A stretch of 38,798 nucleotides of DNA from Candidatus Dormiibacterota bacterium. GTDB taxonomy: Bacteria > Chloroflexota > Dormibacteria > Aeolococcales > Aeolococcaceae. The position numbers and the translations under genes were made by a program. Positions 17,219-26,028 of this stretch are shown here, piece after piece. The DNA is taken from the NCBI GenBank assembly GCA_003153505.1, contig PLZA01000025.1, forward strand, positions 71,976-110,773. Reading direction: 5' to 3'. A model generated the notes under the pieces. That model saw nothing but the letters and a program-made list of their open reading frames with translations. It did not search any database and was not told the DNA's origin. Each line of letters opens with the position of its first letter. Positions within the stretch are counted from its first letter, which is position 1.

Positions 17219-18790
17219 ATGGAAGTCCCCTTCACTCCCCTGGATTTTGCCCGCCGGACGCGGCGCCTCCACGGACACCGTCCCGCGGTCGTCGATGGCG
17301 ACCTGCGTCTGACGTATGAACAGTTCCTCGGTCGCTGCGACCGGGCCTCGGCCGCCCTCGAGCAGCTTGGAGTTCGGCCTGGCGATCGGGTCGCCGTCAT
17401 CGCGCCGAACACGCATAGTCATCTTGAGCAGTACTACGCCGTACCTCAACTGGGCGCGGTGCTCGTTCCTGTCAACTTTCGACTGACGGGCGACGACTGG
17501 GCCTTCATCGTGGAGCACTCAGGCGCGCGGGTCGTGCTCGCGCACAGCGACCAGCTCGATGCCATCGACGCCGCGCGAGAAGGAATGCCTGGCGTGGAAC
17601 ACTTTGTCGCGCTCGAGGGCGCTCACGAAGGCTGGCTCGACTACGAGGCACTGCTCGCGCAGGCGCCGCCCACATTCACTCGTCCCGAGAGCAACGAAAG
17701 CGATCTGCTGACGATCAACTACACGAGCGGCACGACAGCGCGGCCCAAGGGAGTCATGATCACCCACCGCAACGCGTGGGTGAACGTGATTGGGACGCTC
17801 CTCCACCTCGACATTGGGGTCGGAGACCGCTACCTGTGGACGCTCCCCATGTTCCACGCGAATGGGTGGAGTTTCCCTTGGGTCGTCACCGCAGCGGCGG
17901 GGGTCCACGTATGCCTGCGCAAGGTGGAACCTGCGCTCGCCTTCCGCCTCGTCCGCGACGAGAACGTCTCGTGGCTCTGTGCGGCGCCCACGGTGCTGAT
18001 CGCCCTGGCGAACGCGCCCGTCGAGACACGCGGCGAGCTTCCGAAGGGTGTCCACGTGGTGACCGCCGGGGCTCCTCCGGCAGCAGTGACGATCGAGAAA
18101 GTCGAGGGAGAGCTGGGCTGGGAGGTGACCCATGTGTACGGGCTCACCGAGACGTCGCCTTTCATCAGCGTCTGCGCACCGCTGCCCGAACACGCGGCAC
18201 TACCTTCCGGGGAACGGGCAATGATCAAGGCGCGCCAAGGCGTCGAGCTCTTGACCAGTGGCGACTTGCGCGTCGTGGATACTGACAGTGGCGAGGTGCC
18301 CTGGGATGGCCAGTCACTCGGCGAGATTGTGGTGCGTGGTAACGCTGTCATGGCGGGCTACTACCGCGATCCCGAGGCCACGCAAGCCTGCATGGGAGAT
18401 GGGTGGTTCCACACCGGCGACGCCGCTGTCGTACACCCTGACGGCTACATGGAAATCCGCGACCGCATCAAGGACGTGATCATCAGCGGGGGCGAGAACA
18501 TCTCCACCGTGGAGGTGGAATCGGTGCTGCTGCGCCACCCAGCCATCCTCGAGGCAGCGGTTGTCGGCATGCCGGACGAGCGCTGGGGCGAGACGCCACA
18601 TGCCTTCATCGTTTTCCGCACCGGGATGTCGGCCCCTGACGAGGAACTGACTGCGTTCGTCCGCGAACGCATGGCCCATTTCAAGGTGCCGAAAGTCTGG
18701 CACCCAGTTGAGGCATTGCCAAAGACGGCGACCGGCAAAATCCAAAAGTTCGTGCTGCGCGGCGGCGCCGCTGCGATAGCCCGACAGTAA
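17219..18790 (+). CDS. Acyl-CoA synthetase (AMP-forming, medium/long-chain fatty-acid type)
   Basis: A 523-aa member of the ANL superfamily that activates a carboxylic acid with ATP and loads it on CoA. The P-loop-like motif YTSGTTARPKG is at residues 168-178, YGLTET binds the adenylate, GWFHTGD contains the core Asp, and RIKDVIISGGENIS is the hinge. The catalytic Lys is in KTATGKIQK near the C-terminus. The overall pattern (PMFHANGWSFPW) resembles fatty-acid or dimethylsulfoniopropionate-type acyl-CoA ligases. I chose ATG 17219, with GGAGG about ten bases upstream; an upstream in-frame ATG adds 52 low-complexity residues. It is divergent from the parA gene. Confidence 0.9.
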   Translation: MEVPFTPLDFARRTRRLHGHRPAVVDGDLRLTYEQFLGRCDRASAALEQLGVRPGDRVAVIAPNTHSHLEQYYAVPQLGAVLVPVNFRLTGDDWAFIVEHSGARVVLAHSDQLDAIDAAREGMPGVEHFVALEGAHEGWLDYEALLAQAPPTFTRPESNESDLLTINYTSGTTARPKGVMITHRNAWVNVIGTLLHLDIGVGDRYLWTLPMFHANGWSFPWVVTAAAGVHVCLRKVEPALAFRLVRDENVSWLCAAPTVLIALANAPVETRGELPKGVHVVTAGAPPAAVTIEKVEGELGWEVTHVYGLTETSPFISVCAPLPEHAALPSGERAMIKARQGVELLTSGDLRVVDTDSGEVPWDGQSLGEIVVRGNAVMAGYYRDPEATQACMGDGWFHTGDAAVVHPDGYMEIRDRIKDVIISGGENISTVEVESVLLRHPAILEAAVVGMPDERWGETPHAFIVFRTGMSAPDEELTAFVRERMAHFKVPKVWHPVEALPKTATGKIQKFVLRGGAAAIARQ

Positions 18791-19076
18791 GCATCTCGCT
18801 GCCAACAAGCTTCGCCAGCCGCCTTCCAAGGGGGACGCCCGCTCGAGATTCTTCTCGACGCAGCGACCCCGAGCCTGTAGACGAACTGTGGGGCGCGCAC
18901 GGGCGCTTGGCGCCACGCCACTGGGACGTCGGGCGCCTTGTGCCGTTCGGCTCAAGGGCGAGCTCGTGGACGTGGTACCGATTATTCAGCGAACACGGCG
19001 ACCGGTACCAGTCTCAGACATTTGGCATCGGAGGCCTGATCACCTGAACGCTTCCAATGGGCGCCTCGCGAGCGGC

Positions 19077-19089
19077 TACGCTACCTGCA
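19077..19089 (+). promoter_or_regulatory. Probable -10 element of a leaderless transcript
   Basis: TACGCT (19077-19082) fits the TANNNT consensus and ends six bases before the ATG at 19089, so transcription would start at or next to the start codon. No Shine-Dalgarno sequence precedes the gene. Leaderless genes of this layout are frequent in actinobacteria. A -35 element is not clear. The roughly 290 bases upstream (from 18791) hold no other recognisable feature. Confidence 0.5.
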
Positions 19090-19670
19090 TGAGTCCCTGT
19101 CCTGCGTGCGGACATGAGAACCAGCCAGGGGCGAACTTCTGCTCGAAGTGCGGCACTTCGATGGTCGAGGCCGGTGCCGCCGCCCACGAGGAGCGCAAGG
19201 TCGTGACGGTGCTCTTCGCCGATCTGGTGGGCTTTACCTCGCGCTCGGAGCAACTCGATCCGGAGGATGTGCGCGCCCTACTGTCCCCGTACTACACGCG
19301 ACTGCGCACCGAACTCGAGCGCTTCGGGGGCACCGTGGAGAAGTTCATCGGCGACGCGGTGATGGCGCTTTTCGGAGCGCCGGTGGCCCACGAGGACGAC
19401 CCCGAGCGGGCGGTGCGCGCGGCCCTGACGATCCGCGACTGGGTGCTGGCGCAGCAGGCGGACTTGCAAGTGCGCATCGCGGTCAACACCGGCGAGGGCG
19501 CAGCCACGGAGGAGGCGCGCGACCGGCTTTGGCTTGCCGAGAGGCTGATCGACCAGGGCGCCCGGGCTGACGCCGATGTCGAACTGCAGCGCGTCCTTGC
19601 CTTCTACCGTTCGGTCGGCGCGACCCGCTGCATTCGCGAGGCTGAGGCCCTGCTCGCCGCGTCCGGGTAG
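19089..19670 (+). pseudogene. Zinc-ribbon adenylate cyclase/ATPase gene with large internal deletion
   Basis: The 193-aa product starts as a typical actinobacterial class III cyclase with an N-terminal zinc ribbon (CPACGHENQPGANFCSKCG). It then shows VTVLFADLVGFTSRSEQ with the first metal Asp, and KFIGDAVMALFGAP with the second. At VRIAVNTGE (about 19496) the cyclase domain breaks off and is joined in frame to the extreme C-terminus of the same family (QRVLAFYRSVGATRCIREAE, ending LLAASG). Full-length relatives are about 1,000-1,200 aa, with an AAA ATPase and TPR region between these parts. The cyclase residues after the break, including the transition-state Asn/Arg, are lost, so cyclase activity is not expected. 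The frame is intact, so a short protein may still be made. Confidence 0.8.
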
Positions 19671-19829
19671 CCACACCAGCCGACGACTCACTGAGCGCTT
19701 GTCGAGAAGCGTGAACGCGACGGGTCTCTCCCGCCGAGCTGGTCGCTCGACAGGTGGGCATGCGTATTCATCGCTAGCGCCCTGAGTCTCCACGATAGGT
19801 GTGATGTTCTGATCGCTTGGGATCTCGCG

Positions 19830-21938
19830 CTATTCGACGCTTCCGAATGCCTTGATCTCCTCAAGTTCTTGCGGCGACAGCTCGCGCGGTTGGTCGCCTT
19901 TCGCCACCTTCTCGGTCTGGACTTGCTGGCGGATACTCTCCACGATCTCTGGATTTGCCAGCGTGGTCACATCCCCAATATCGGTGAAGTTGGAGATCGA
20001 CGCGATCACCCGCCGCATGATCTTGCCTGACCTGGTCTTGGGCATGTCGGGAACAATCCAGACATTGTGCGGACGCGCGATCTTCCCGATCTCGCGGTCG
20101 ATCGCTTCGACGATCTTCTTCTTGATTTCGTCGCTCGGTTGCACACCCGGCCTCAGTGCCACATACATTTCCACCGCGCGACCGCGAAGCTCGTCAATTA
20201 CGGGGACCGCGGCCGCTTCGGCGATCTCATCAACCGTCAGGCACGCCGACTCCAACTCCTTGGTCCCCAATCGGTGCCCGGCTACGTTGATCACGTCGTC
20301 GACACGACCAAGGATTCGTATGTAGCCATCCGCTGCCTGGACGGCGCCGTCACCCGCGAGGTACGGCCAGTCGCGCCAGTCCTTGCTCTCCGGGTCCCGA
20401 CAGTACTTCTTGTAGTACGTATCCACGAACCGCTCGGGTTGACCCCAGATCGTCTGAAAGATGCCCGGCCAGGGGTTGCGGATGCAGATGTTGCCTGCGC
20501 GATTGCTCCCCGGCTCGATGACGTTGCGATCCTCGTCGTAGATCACGGGATAGATGCCGAGGACTCCGGGGCCGCAGCTGCCCGGCTTCATCTGGTCGAG
20601 CGCCGGAAGCGTGCTGCCCAGGAACCCGCCGTTCTCTGTCTGCCACCACGTGTCGACGATGACCGCTTCGCCTTTGCCCACCACCCGGTGATACCAGCGC
20701 CACACCTCCGGTTCGATGGGCTCGCCCACCGTTGTCATGTGCTTGAAGTGGTAGTCGTACTTCGCTGGCTCATCCGGGCCGAACTTGCGGAGCATCCGGA
20801 TTGTGGTGGGCGCCGTGTGGAAGATATTCACGCCAAGACGCTCGGCGATCCTCCAGGGTCGACCGGCATCCGGATAGAGCGGCACTCCCTCGTACATCAC
20901 GCTCGTCGTCCCGAGCGACAGCGGACCGTACACGATGTACGAATGCCCGGTGATCCATCCAATGTCCGCAAAACACCAGTACGTGTCTTCGGGGTGAATG
21001 TCCTGGTAGAACTTTGACGTGCCAGCAACGTAGGCAAGGTAACCGCCCGTGCTGTGCACACAACCCTTCGGACGTCCGGTGGTACCGCTGGTGTACATCA
21101 TGAACAGCGGCGCTTCGGCCGGCATCGACACCGGCTCGACCACCTTGCCCGCATAGTCCTTCAACAGATCGTCAACGAAGAAGTCGCGGCCTTCGACCAT
21201 GGGTGTCTTGGAGCTGTACTGACCAGGGTGGCGTCGCCACACCAGCACCTTTTCGACCTCGATGCCCTGCTCGCGAGCAACGGCGATCGCTTCATCGGCT
21301 TTGGCCTTATGGTCGATGAGTTCGCCGTTGCGGTAGTACCCATCCATGGTCACGAGGATGGTGCTCCCGGAGTCCGCCATCCGGCCTCCACAGGCTGTCC
21401 CACTGAACCCACCGAACACCTGGTTGTGGATGACGCCGAGGCGGGCGCAGGCGAGCATCGAAACCGGGAGATCCGGAACCATCGGCATGTGAAAGGTGAC
21501 ACGGTCACCGACCTTCACTCCGCCGAAACCGCGCAGGAGTGCAGCAAATTCGTTAACCCGTTCGTAGAGCTCCTGATAGGTGATCGCCTTGGTCTCCTCG
21601 GCTTCGGGCTCTGGGACCCAAATCAGGGCTGCCTTGTTGCGGGATTTCGCAAGGTGACGATCGACACAGTTGACGCTCGCGTTGAGCCGGCCACCGACGA
21701 ACCACTTCCAAAACGGCGGATTGCTGGTGTCCAACGTGGTGTGCCAGTACTTATCCCAGGTGAGCAGGTCCGCATACTCTTTGAAGCACTCGGGGAAGTT
21801 CTCCTCGCGGAACCGCTCGCGGATGCTGGGGTCGCTGGCATTCGCCTGTCCGATGAACTTGGGTGGCGGGGCGAAGTAGTCCTCCTCGCGCCAGTGCACC
21901 GCAATTTGGGCTTCAGTGACCTGCACTTCCACTGCCAT
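19830..21938 (-). CDS. acsA: Acetyl-CoA synthetase
   Basis: A 702-aa AMP-forming acetate-CoA ligase, converting acetate, ATP and CoA to acetyl-CoA. The N-terminal acetyl-CoA synthetase domain (YWHTTLDTSNPPFWKWF) is followed by YTSGTTGRPKG (residues 282-292), DTWWQTENGGF with the Trp that shapes the small acyl pocket, and GRVDDVINVAGHRLGT. PKTRSGKIMRR carries the catalytic Lys that is regulated by acetylation in known Acs enzymes. Length is slightly above the usual 650 because of a Glu/Gln-rich C-terminal tail. GGAGGT lies seven bases before the ATG. A small gene lies just upstream on the same strand. Confidence 0.95.
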   Translation of the reverse strand: MAVEVQVTEAQIAVHWREEDYFAPPPKFIGQANASDPSIRERFREENFPECFKEYADLLTWDKYWHTTLDTSNPPFWKWFVGGRLNASVNCVDRHLAKSRNKAALIWVPEPEAEETKAITYQELYERVNEFAALLRGFGGVKVGDRVTFHMPMVPDLPVSMLACARLGVIHNQVFGGFSGTACGGRMADSGSTILVTMDGYYRNGELIDHKAKADEAIAVAREQGIEVEKVLVWRRHPGQYSSKTPMVEGRDFFVDDLLKDYAGKVVEPVSMPAEAPLFMMYTSGTTGRPKGCVHSTGGYLAYVAGTSKFYQDIHPEDTYWCFADIGWITGHSYIVYGPLSLGTTSVMYEGVPLYPDAGRPWRIAERLGVNIFHTAPTTIRMLRKFGPDEPAKYDYHFKHMTTVGEPIEPEVWRWYHRVVGKGEAVIVDTWWQTENGGFLGSTLPALDQMKPGSCGPGVLGIYPVIYDEDRNVIEPGSNRAGNICIRNPWPGIFQTIWGQPERFVDTYYKKYCRDPESKDWRDWPYLAGDGAVQAADGYIRILGRVDDVINVAGHRLGTKELESACLTVDEIAEAAAVPVIDELRGRAVEMYVALRPGVQPSDEIKKKIVEAIDREIGKIARPHNVWIVPDMPKTRSGKIMRRVIASISNFTDIGDVTTLANPEIVESIRQQVQTEKVAKGDQPRELSPQELEEIKAFGSVE

Positions 21939-22000
21939 TTGGTCGACCTCCGACTTACCGCCTGACCCTCATCGCTCCATCCCAGGGTGAAGCCCCCACT

Positions 22001-22348
22001 CTAGTCTTCCGCCAGCAGCCTTGCAGAGACGGCGAACTCGCGAAGTTCAGCAGCCATCGTCGCCTGAGAGGTCAGTGCCTGGAGGTCACCTCGCGCAAGG
22101 GAGTCACGGCAAAGCCCCCGGATCAGGCGGAGCGCGTTCATCGCCATGTAGGGCAGCGTCTCAAACGGTGCTTTCTCAGTCTCCACCCGCAGCCGGGCGA
22201 ACTCGTATGCGAACTCCGCGTCAGGAGCGTCGGCCTCCAGCTGCACGAGCCGAATCGACAACTCCCCGATGATGTATTGCTCGGTCACTGCCAACTCGCC
22301 CGGTTGTATGAGCGTCTCCGGCGGCTTGTTCCCGCTCGGTCGCCCCAT
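22001..22348 (-). CDS. Hypothetical protein upstream of acsA
   Basis: A soluble, mostly helical 115-aa protein with acidic middle (EADAPDAEFAYEFARLRVETEK) and a helical C-terminal half (LRLIRGLCRDSLARGDLQAL). I recognise no family. The ATG at 22348 (MGRPSGNKPPET) seems the best start; a TTG 39 bases upstream would add 13 residues. It ends 62 bases before acsA on the same strand and could be co-transcribed with it. Confidence 0.55.
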   Translation of the reverse strand: MGRPSGNKPPETLIQPGELAVTEQYIIGELSIRLVQLEADAPDAEFAYEFARLRVETEKAPFETLPYMAMNALRLIRGLCRDSLARGDLQALTSQATMAAELREFAVSARLLAED

Positions 22349-22584
22349 AGTGCGCCGCCCCGCTGGGATGGTCAAGCTGGCCTTCAATCAATCAGCGTCC
22401 CCGCCTTGTCGCGCCGGCGCTGTCCTCGATTTGGGCCGCAAACTTGGCCACCTCGTTCGTTCTACTCGGGGCTGATTATTCGACCCCCCGAAGGTCGTCT
22501 CCCCATCACCCGAGGGGAACATGTCCCGGTAATTGCGAAGGGTCGGGCTGAGACCTCGTCGGGACCGGCTGAGTCGTCAACCGG

Positions 22585-23211
22585 TTGCAACGCATTTGCG
22601 AGCACTCGATCGTCGCAGTCGGCGCCCACTTTCACGCACTCGCGCTCGGCATCATCGGCACCATCCGAGGCCATCGCCTCGTCAGCCATTCACGATCAGT
22701 CGATGACTTAGGTCGCATGTCATGGCAGGACTTCGAGCTGCTGGTTGCCGCGGCGTTCCGGAGCAGTGGCTATCGCGCCGACTTAACGGGACGTGGCGCG
22801 GATGGAGGCGTCGATATCATCCTTTCGAGGAGCGGCTCCAAGACGCTCGTGCAATGCAAACAGAACGCGTCTCGGTTAGGCCCAGGCGTCGTTCGGGAGC
22901 TCGCGGGTGTTATGGCGAGCGAAGATGCTACCGATGGGATCGTCGTTGCGTGCGGCGGTGTTGGCGATGAGGGGCAGGCATTCGCAAAGCGCAACGGCAT
23001 CAGGATCATTGACGGGTCCGCCCTGGTTGGACTCCTCGTCGACATGGAGGTATGGCAAGAGCAGCCGCTCGGGACAGCCGCCCCAACGGCGGCGCCCATG
23101 CAAGATCCGGCTTGTCCACGGTGCCACTCGACGATGGTCCGTCGCGCCTCCCGTCATGGCTTCTTCTGGGGCTGTAGCCGGTTCCCGAGTTGTCGAGGTA
23201 CTCGCGCATGA
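22585..23211 (+). CDS. Mrr-type restriction endonuclease with C-terminal zinc ribbon
   Basis: The core (about residues 45-150) is an Mrr_cat domain: MSWQDFELLVAAAFRSSGY, then GADGGVDIIL with the catalytic Asp and LVQCKQ with the Q-x-K pair of the D-(D/E/Q)xK nuclease motif. The C-terminus has CPRCHSTM and WGCSRFPSC, a topoisomerase-type zinc ribbon. Relatives have one or two membrane helices before the core; here only a weak hydrophobic stretch (VGAHFHALALGIIGTI) remains. The TTG at 22585 opens the frame, but ATG 22717, right at the core, is also possible. Such proteins may cleave modified or foreign DNA; none of the classical partners (methylase, specificity subunit) is nearby. Confidence 0.78.
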   Translation: MQRICEHSIVAVGAHFHALALGIIGTIRGHRLVSHSRSVDDLGRMSWQDFELLVAAAFRSSGYRADLTGRGADGGVDIILSRSGSKTLVQCKQNASRLGPGVVRELAGVMASEDATDGIVVACGGVGDEGQAFAKRNGIRIIDGSALVGLLVDMEVWQEQPLGTAAPTAAPMQDPACPRCHSTMVRRASRHGFFWGCSRFPSCRGTRA

Positions 23212-23265
23212 GAAGGTAGCCGCGCTCATTAGCCCGAACCTCCGCGAGATTCGCGCGCACGACTA

Positions 23266-23286
23266 GTGACAGGGCAGCTCCGTCAC
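23266..23286 (+). terminator. Weak hairpin between the nuclease and glutamate dehydrogenase genes
   Basis: GTGAC-A-GG and CCGTCAC can pair (seven base pairs with one bulged A, six-base loop) about 55 bases after the nuclease stop. There is no T-tract. The genes converge here, so a terminator is expected, but this hairpin is only a modest candidate. Confidence 0.3.
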
Positions 23287-23452
23287 GGGACGGTTGGAAG
23301 CCAGACTCCGAGAGCCGACCAGCGAGCGCGAGCGAACGCGCCGCTGCGCGACTGGTTCGTTAGACCCGCTCACGCCAACTCCGATGCGAGTTCGGCAATG
23401 AATGCTTGATGGTCGCCTCACTCGAGCGATTGCTCGCTACACCAATCGGATA

Positions 23453-24733
23453 TCAGGGATAGATGCCGCGGTCAGTCGTCGCCTCTGCGACTCGGTCGAT
23501 GGCAAGGAAGTACGCGCCCTGGCGTAGCGAGACTCCGTGCTGCTTCGACATATCCCAAACCTCAGTGAAGGCGCGGTGCATCACCTTCTCGAGGCGAGCA
23601 TTGATCTCATCCTCGTCCCAGAAGAAGGATTGCAAATCCTGTACCCACTCGAAGTACGAGACAGTCACACCGCCAGCATTGGCAAGAACGTCGGGTACCA
23701 CGGTGATACCACGCTGCTCGAGCAGGATGTCCGCATCGGGGGTGATCGGGCCGTTGGCTGCCTCGAGGACGAGGCGCGCCTGAATGCGCGCCGCATTCTC
23801 GCTGGTGACCTGGTTCTCCAGGGCGGCGGGCACGAGCACGTCGCATTGCACCTCGAGGACCTCGTGGGCAGCGATGACGCTCGCGCCCGGGAAGCCGGTG
23901 ACGCTCCCGGTCGATTTCTTGTGCGCGATCAGGCGATCGACGTCGAGACCGGCGGCGCTATGGATCGCGCCGCTGCTGTCAGAAACCGCAACCACGGTGA
24001 AACCCTGCGCTGCCATCAGCCGCGCCGCGATCGATCCCGCGTTCCCGAATCCCTGGATGGCGACGGTCGAGCTCTTGGGATCGATGCCGAGCCGCGTGCA
24101 AACCTCGAGCGCGACGAACATCACGCCCCGCCCCGTCGCTGCGTTGCGTCCCTGGCTGCCGCCGACCGAGAGCGGCTTGCCGGTGACCACCGCGGGAATC
24201 GAGAACCCATGCTCCATCGAGATTGTGTCCATGATCCAGGCCATGATCTTCGGCGACGTGTTGACGTCGGGAGCGGGGATGTCGTACTCGGGACCGATGA
24301 TCACGCTGATCTCGGTGGCGTAGCGCCGCGTCATCCGTTCCAGTTCACCCTCACTGAGCTTCTTGGGGTCGACCACGATGCCCCCTTTGGCGCCGCCGAA
24401 CGGTAGTCCGGCGATGGCGCACTTCCACGTCATCCACATCGCCAGGGCCTTGACCTCGTCGAGCGTCACTCCCTGGTGGTAGCGGATGCCGCCCTTGGCC
24501 GGCCCCCGGGCCATGTTGTGCTGGACGCGGTAGCCCTCGAAGACGCGCACCGAGCCGTCGTCCATCTTCACCGGGAAGCTGACGATGAGCTGGCGTTTCA
24601 CCTCGCGGAGCACGGCGCGGAGGCCGGATTCGAGGTGGATTAACTCGGCAGCCTGGTCGAACTGCCGCTGGGCGTTGTGCCACGGGTTTTCCATCGCCAC
24701 TGTGGTTGAAGGAACGGTTGCGATCGCAGTCAC
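23453..24733 (-). CDS. gdhA: Glutamate dehydrogenase (Glu/Leu/Phe/Val dehydrogenase family)
   Basis: A 426-aa hexameric-type glutamate dehydrogenase, interconverting glutamate and 2-oxoglutarate plus ammonium. The N-terminal domain shows GYRVQHNMARGPAKGGIRYH, and KCAIAGLPFGGAKGGI with the catalytic Lys. The nucleotide-binding domain has VAIQGFGNAGS, and NAGGVTVSYFEWVQ is typical. Length matches the family. The start is GTG with GAGG seven bases upstream. The family also holds amino-acid dehydrogenases for Leu, Val and Phe; the sequence is closest in pattern to glutamate enzymes, but specificity is inferred. It stands alone between convergent and divergent neighbours. Confidence 0.92.
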   Translation of the reverse strand: MTAIATVPSTTVAMENPWHNAQRQFDQAAELIHLESGLRAVLREVKRQLIVSFPVKMDDGSVRVFEGYRVQHNMARGPAKGGIRYHQGVTLDEVKALAMWMTWKCAIAGLPFGGAKGGIVVDPKKLSEGELERMTRRYATEISVIIGPEYDIPAPDVNTSPKIMAWIMDTISMEHGFSIPAVVTGKPLSVGGSQGRNAATGRGVMFVALEVCTRLGIDPKSSTVAIQGFGNAGSIAARLMAAQGFTVVAVSDSSGAIHSAAGLDVDRLIAHKKSTGSVTGFPGASVIAAHEVLEVQCDVLVPAALENQVTSENAARIQARLVLEAANGPITPDADILLEQRGITVVPDVLANAGGVTVSYFEWVQDLQSFFWDEDEINARLEKVMHRAFTEVWDMSKQHGVSLRQGAYFLAIDRVAEATTDRGIYP

Positions 24734-25394
24734 CTGAACACCTCAGCGGGCCCGCGGCGATGTCGTCGCACAACGGCTCGCGACCTCCGAGCCTAGCGCC
24801 TCGCGAAGGGGTCGAGGTAGGGTCATTGGACCCGAAAGTGATCTGGGATATCCTCCCGGACAGGTCAAGACGCCGACGTCGGACGGAAGTGGCAGCTCAG
24901 CCTATGGCCGCTGGACAGGTCGCCCAAAGGGGCTGTGGCGATGCCGCTACAACTCGCGGATCGGTGCCCCGTTCGCTAGTGCGAACTAAGGACCTTCGGC
25001 CCTAGTACGACACGCTGGTGGAGCGATCTGATACGCGCATCTGGAACCTTCCAGGCGGGGCAAGGAGGTGGAGGAGTTCGGCACCTGGACACAGAGCCGC
25101 TTGACATCGACGGGCCCGAGGCGAAGGTCATCGGGATTCTCGAGGATTCGAGGCGCCTGGATATCGAGGCCAAGGGCAGCCAGCTTTGCGCACGCATCAC
25201 CACCGACTTGCTCATCGTTGGTGAAGAGGTGTAGGAGCAGATCGCCCGCTTCTCGAAGGTCAACACCAAGCTTCCGCCGGGACCGCCTGACCGCGTGGGT
25301 GCTTTGCGCTGGAGGCGTGGATGCCCCGCCTTCAGCTCCGTCCGGATCTGGCACCGGTAAGACCGCCAGGACCAGACACTGAGGAGATCATCAG
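24734..25394. other. 661-base stretch with a coding-like remnant
   Basis: There is no intact gene between gdhA and uspA; the gdhA promoter must lie in the first part. From about 25082 to 25357 one plus-strand frame is coding-like. It reads LDIDGPEAKVIGILEDSRRL, DIEAKGSQLCARITTDLLIV and GEEV, then TAG at 25232, then EQIARFSKVNTKLPPGPP. By my hand count about four fifths of its third codon positions are G or C, against about 60 percent for the competing minus-strand frame. It has no start codon and an internal stop, so I treat it as a remnant. An AAGGAGGTGG sequence at 25062 looks like a ribosome site but no start follows at a fitting distance. Confidence 0.4.
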
Positions 25395-25895
25395 ATGATC
25401 AGGACCATTGTCGTCGGGACCGATGGCTCAACTCATGGGCAGCATGCGGTCACCTGGACGGCTGACCTTGCGAGCCAACTCGGCGCGAAGGTTGTCCTCG
25501 TTCACGTAGCACCGCCCGCGCAGCCGCCGATTGCGGCAGCCGGGGGCTACGTCATGTACGTGCCGCAGGACATCATCGATGAGACCCGTGCAGCGCTCCA
25601 GGAGCAGGTGCGCGACGAGTTCGGCGCTCCCCTCACCGCGGCCGGTGTCGCCTGGGAAGGGCGATTGCTGGAAGGATCACCGCCGGCTGTTCTCCGAGAC
25701 GTGGCAGCCGAGGTGGGCGCTCAAGTGATCGTCGTCGGAACGCGCGCTCTGCATACGCTGGGTGGGCTGTTCCTCGGTAGCACCAGCCATGCGCTGACGC
25801 GACGCAGGGGGGTGCCGGTCATCGTGGTTCCACTCGCCGCTGAGCCACTGAACCCCTGGTCATTCATGGCAGGGACGGCTCTGGACGCCCTCTGA
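25395..25895 (+). CDS. Universal stress protein (UspA family)
   Basis: A 166-aa single-domain Usp protein. It begins IRTIVVGTDGSTHGQHAV, and has the middle GAKVVLVHVA and the ATP-binding-type end VVGTRALHTLGGLFLGSTSH, followed by RRGVPVIVVP. These glycine and serine positions fit the ATP-binding Usp branch. A moderately long insert after strand 2 (PPIAAAGGYVMYVPQDI) is normal for the family. GAGGAG precedes the ATG; a short perfect palindrome covers the ribosome site and start codon. Usp proteins respond to growth arrest and stress; the specific role here is unknown. Confidence 0.9.
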   Translation: MIRTIVVGTDGSTHGQHAVTWTADLASQLGAKVVLVHVAPPAQPPIAAAGGYVMYVPQDIIDETRAALQEQVRDEFGAPLTAAGVAWEGRLLEGSPPAVLRDVAAEVGAQVIVVGTRALHTLGGLFLGSTSHALTRRRGVPVIVVPLAAEPLNPWSFMAGTALDAL

Positions 25896-26028
25896 AGCGT
25901 CATCGATGCAATTGAATCGAATCCGCGCCCAGCGAGAACGGGCCTCGTCGCGCGGATGACGGACGGTCACTCCCAAGAAGTGACCAACGACCCTGGCCGG
26001 GCGCGACCAACACCGTCAGAGTCCGGCC

